Shown: piece after piece, positions 13,983-15,478 of the stretch | Position numbering within the stretch: position 1 is the first letter of the stretch | How the letters are laid out: each line of letters opens with the position of its first letter | Origin: Deltaproteobacteria bacterium UBA7527 | Lineage (GTDB): Bacteria > Desulfobacterota > Syntrophorhabdia > Syntrophorhabdales > Syntrophorhabdaceae | Assembly: GCA_002478225.1 (NCBI GenBank) | Contig: DLMV01000038.1 | Coordinates: 36,555 to 52,032, forward strand | DNA: 15,478 nucleotides | Reading direction: 5' to 3' | The notes under the pieces: model-generated | Databases searched by the model: none | What the model was told of the DNA's origin: nothing | Seen by the model: only the letters and a program-made list of their open reading frames with translations | Position numbers and translations under genes: made by a program

Positions 13983-14438
13983 ATGAAAATTATTCGTTAT
14001 GTTGCGCTCTGCGCTATATACACTCTTATGTTCAATGCGCTGCTTTTTGGCCAGGACAGTAAAATCCCCGCTCCAAAGGAGATTGGCGTCTATGTTAAAA
14101 CAAACAAAGGCCTTACAAGGATCCTCCCGAATATCGTGTTTGACCAGCAGGGCATTTTCTTCATTGAATCGAACAATCCCGCCCACTTTCTTCTCAAAGA
14201 TGTAGAGTATTTCGTTCTCTACGGAAAATACAGTCTCGATGTTCTCACATTAAACTCGATGACATTCATAGGGCCTTCCCCCCTGGGAAAACAACGCTTT
14301 TTGTTCGGGAAGAATGTTGACTTTGAACTGAAAACAAGGGGGAGCGACCTCTATTCAGTAAAACCTAAGGGGCTCCTTGGCAGGGGGTATTACAGCCTCT
14401 GGATCAATGATACCGCCTGGGATTTCCTGCTTGACTAA
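13983..14438 (+). CDS. Exported protein of unknown function
   Basis: I do not recognise a family. The 151-aa product begins with a Sec signal peptide (residues 1-23, MKIIRYVALCAIYTLMF..., likely cleavage after LFG), so it should act in the periplasm or at the outer membrane; no lipobox is present. The mature part is about 128 aa, rich in aromatic and beta-type residues (YFVLYGKYSLDVLTL, GRGYYSLWINDTAWDFLLD), and has no cysteines. AAGGGGG is 6 nt before the ATG. It has its own flanks of heptamer repeats on both sides and is probably transcribed alone or by read-through from iscU-yjbQ. Confidence 0.8.
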   Translation: MKIIRYVALCAIYTLMFNALLFGQDSKIPAPKEIGVYVKTNKGLTRILPNIVFDQQGIFFIESNNPAHFLLKDVEYFVLYGKYSLDVLTLNSMTFIGPSPLGKQRFLFGKNVDFELKTRGSDLYSVKPKGLLGRGYYSLWINDTAWDFLLD

Positions 14439-14444
14439 AGCGGC

Positions 14445-14485
14445 GATCAGCTGTCAGGGGTCAGCTTTCAACCATCAGCTGACAG
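14445..14485. repeat. Heptamer repeat (TCAGC-type) with a 7-bp hairpin after the exported-protein gene
   Basis: Units GATCAGC, TGTCAGG, GGTCAGC, TTTCAAC, CATCAGC, TGACAG follow each other with period 7, starting 6 nt after the stop codon. CTGTCAG (14451-14457) and CTGACAG (14479-14485) are complementary. The stretch 14486-14584 beyond it is AT-rich and shows no gene or recognisable signal. Confidence 0.65.
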
Positions 14486-14584
14486 ATTAATAATTTAAAT
14501 GCTGTAATGCTCTACGCTAAAATATTCTTATCTTTCATTGAAATATGCCTTTATTTTTATTCAAAACGCTGCGGGGATGAATTT

Positions 14585-14630
14585 TGCTGTCTGCTGACGA
14601 CTGAAGACTGTCTGCTGTCTTGTTGACTGC
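14585..14630. repeat. Heptamer repeat (TGCTGTC-type) beside the tRNA-Cys fragment
   Basis: Units TGCTGTC, TGCTGAC, GACTGAA, GACTGTC, TGCTGTC, TTGTTGA run with period 7. It is the last heptamer array before the tRNA fragment; none was seen to the right of the fragment. Confidence 0.65.
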
Positions 14631-14649
14631 CGAACGGCTGATGAAAAGA

Positions 14650-14693
14650 TGGAGGCGGCATCCGGATTTGAACCGGAGATAACGGTTTTGCAG
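14650..14693 (-). tRNA. 3' half of a tRNA-Cys only (candidate integration-site remnant)
   Basis: The minus strand reads CTGCAAAACCG, then a perfect T-arm (TCCGG-TTCAAAT-CCGGA), the 3' acceptor strand TGCCGCC, discriminator T and an encoded CCA at 14652-14650. The GCA triplet in the CT-GCA-AA anticodon loop and the acceptor/discriminator bases are those of tRNA-Cys. Upstream of the anticodon loop the sequence does not give a matching anticodon stem, D-arm or GGCGGCA acceptor strand, so the gene is not functional. A break in the anticodon loop with the 3' half retained is what integration by a tyrosine recombinase leaves behind. An intact copy would be expected to the right, outside the window. 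Confidence 0.85.
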
Positions 14694-14717
14694 TGGCCTG
14701 TAAAGGTTAATCATTTT

Positions 14718-14773
14718 AAGGGGTGTTAGGGAGTTCAAGGATATTCTCAGGATAGAACTCCCTGATACCCCTT
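14718..14773. terminator. Strong 19-bp stem-loop, possible terminator or element-end structure
   Basis: 14718-14736 (AAGGGGTGTTAGGGAGTTC) pairs with 14755-14773 over 19 positions, 17 Watson-Crick and two G-T, with an 18-nt loop. On the plus strand a short T-rich run (CTTTTCT) follows and on the minus strand the 5' flank gives AAAATGA, so termination would be better in the plus direction. No gene immediately upstream needs it, which leaves a role at the end of the integrated element open. Confidence 0.6.
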
Positions 14774-14851
14774 CTTTTCTGTCAATTTACGGTCGGGGTG
14801 AGAAAAAGGTTAGAAGGGAACATATACAAAAAACTGTTCAGCTAATAGTAC

Positions 14852-14984
14852 TGTTACGGTAGTTACGGTTGTTACGATTATATGGCAAAATAAGCACAAT
14901 CCAAGCACAGTAAAAGCTCATCGATAACGTTTAACTCTGCCTGTCTTTACTTTCAGCACTCCTGAAACATATTTCTTTACTTTC
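14852..14984. repeat. Cluster of short direct repeats near the tRNA fragment
   Basis: Three sets occur within 133 nt. A 9-nt unit (T/A)GTTACG(G/A)T is repeated three times head to tail (14852-14878). AAGCACA occurs twice, 11 nt apart (14892 and 14903). TCTTTACTTTC occurs twice exactly, 30 nt apart (14944 and 14974). Such clusters next to an att site are typical of integrase or excisionase arm sites, or of iterons; there is no coding sequence in 14774-15051. Confidence 0.6.
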
Positions 14985-15003
14985 TTAGTTGATTTTATAT
15001 AAT
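14976..15003 (+). promoter_or_regulatory. Candidate promoter of the small membrane-protein gene
   Basis: TATAAT at 14998-15003 with TTTACT at 14976-14981 and a 16-nt spacer. The ATG at 15052 would have a leader of about 40 nt. The -35 lies inside the second copy of the TCTTTACTTTC repeat. Confidence 0.45.
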
Positions 15004-15051
15004 GGAATTAAGGGGTTTTCCACTCAACTCAAACAATCTACAGGTGTGCAT

Positions 15052-15411
15052 ATGAGAAGATTAATAACCCTTACTCTTGCTGTTTATATTGTAATTATAA
15101 TACGTATTGTTCCGCCCGAACATGTCCTTTTATTTGTTGTTACTATAGGGTTTTGTCTTGTAAGTCTTTTACTAATTATCTGTGCTAAATCTTGTAAAAA
15201 TCTTTATAACTGCGAACTCAACAACCTTGTCGATAAATTAAAAAATAATATTCTTGGTAAGGTAAGAAATGGTACCACTCATGGTACCAGAATAATTTTG
15301 TTTATACTATATTCATCCTTTTTGCTCATTGACCCTGACCGTACCCCTTCTTTAGTACAACCCCAGTTTAGAGGTTCTGCATTCATCCTGTCAATACCAT
15401 CCGTTCTATAA
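15052..15411 (+). pseudogene. Small AT-rich membrane protein gene, apparently cut by an IS3-family insertion
   Basis: No family recognised. From the ATG at 15052 (AGGTG 5 nt upstream) the product is 119 aa. Two membrane segments (about residues 4-20 and 24-46) are followed by a short charged region (KNLYNCELNNLVDKLKNN) and a third hydrophobic stretch (IILFILYSSFLLI). After about residue 94 the frame enters DNA that on the other strand encodes the end of an IS3-family transposase, so the last 25 or so residues are antisense transposase and not original protein. The likely IS end is at about 15330-15336. Codon use is much more AT-rich than in genes left of the tRNA fragment. The frame is also open upstream to a TTG at 14989, which overlaps the promoter and is not preferred. 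Confidence 0.55.
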
Positions 15412-15478
15412 ATTCACAGGGAGTCCGGTTACAAAGGGCCCTATGCGGCCGCTCGGTATTATACTCCTGCCTCCATGT
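15336..15478 (-). mobile_element. End of an IS3-family insertion sequence (continues beyond right edge)
   Basis: The plus-strand TGACCGTACCCCTT beginning at 15336 looks like an IS3-family terminal inverted repeat (TG at the outer end, CCCC inside), lying about 47 nt outside the transposase stop codon. A preceding TGACCC at 15330 makes the exact boundary uncertain by 6 nt. The other end is not in the window, so neither target-site duplication nor completeness can be judged. Confidence 0.6.
15383..15478 (-). CDS. IS3-family transposase (integrase core), C-terminal 31 residues
   Basis: The reverse strand from the window edge encodes WRQEYNTERPHRALCNRTP, then CEF and a few more residues, then TGA at 15385-15383. 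The YN-x-x-RPH-x-AL-x-x-x-TP-x-EF pattern is the hallmark C-terminus of IS3-family OrfB (rve domain) transposases; the catalytic D, D and E residues lie in the part outside the window. It is antisense to the tail of the small membrane-protein frame. Confidence 0.85.
   Translation of the reverse strand, partial: TWRQEYNTERPHRALCNRTPCEFIERMVLTG

Noticed and set aside
14650..14740. Complete tRNA-Cys gene, or one split by an intron
   Set aside because: No matching 5' half, D-arm or acceptor strand occurs to the right within the window; a distant 5' exon cannot be excluded but integration is the simpler reading.

Overview
The window reads as a bacterial chromosome segment of moderate GC from a Gram-negative organism: it encodes a DsbC-type periplasmic isomerase and a periplasmic solute-binding protein. 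Gene content (RimO, a TIGR02757/DUF2400 protein, long-form SerA beside a class V aminotransferase, a stand-alone IscU scaffold, YjbQ) and the intergenic style would fit Nitrospirota or the former Deltaproteobacteria. That placement is an impression, and no marker here proves it. Family names come from motifs I recognise; no database search was run.

Layout. Positions 1-1130 (minus) hold most of rimO, cut by the left edge. A separate unit follows at 1160-2541: a AAA ATPase/DUF4143 gene (minus) bracketed by two 30-nt near-identical direct repeats. It has a consensus promoter built into a 14-bp-arm palindrome and an apparently leaderless start. From 5819 down to 2672 is a minus-strand run: dsbC-like, gamma-carbonic-anhydrase-like hexapeptide protein, cupin, an unknown 187-aa protein and a TIGR02757 protein. 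From 9062 down to 6001 is a four-gene polar amino acid ABC importer (ATPase, binding protein, two permeases). Upstream lies a HAD phosphatase (9822-9163), then a serine-biosynthesis pair: class V aminotransferase (12829) and serA (11669). On the plus strand are iscU (13027), yjbQ (13421) and an exported unknown protein (13983).

The right end differs. At 14650-14693 there is only the 3' half of a tRNA-Cys, broken in the anticodon loop, as left at one end of an element integrated into a tRNA gene. To its right are a long hairpin, three sets of short direct repeats, an AT-rich small membrane-protein gene, and the C-terminus of an IS3-family transposase running in from the right edge. The IS appears to have cut the membrane-protein gene.

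The most pervasive unexplained structure is non-coding. Most of the longer gaps in the core part (about 2604-2683, 4101-4150, 5861-5992, 9837-10066, 13812-13965, 14445-14485, 14585-14630) are built of degenerate repeats with a strict 7-nt period. The heptamer differs from locus to locus. The arrays usually begin at a stop codon, and in two cases supply the stop codon. Some fold into long nested inverted repeats. They resemble in form the heptanucleotide STRR repeats of cyanobacteria, but the sequences are different.
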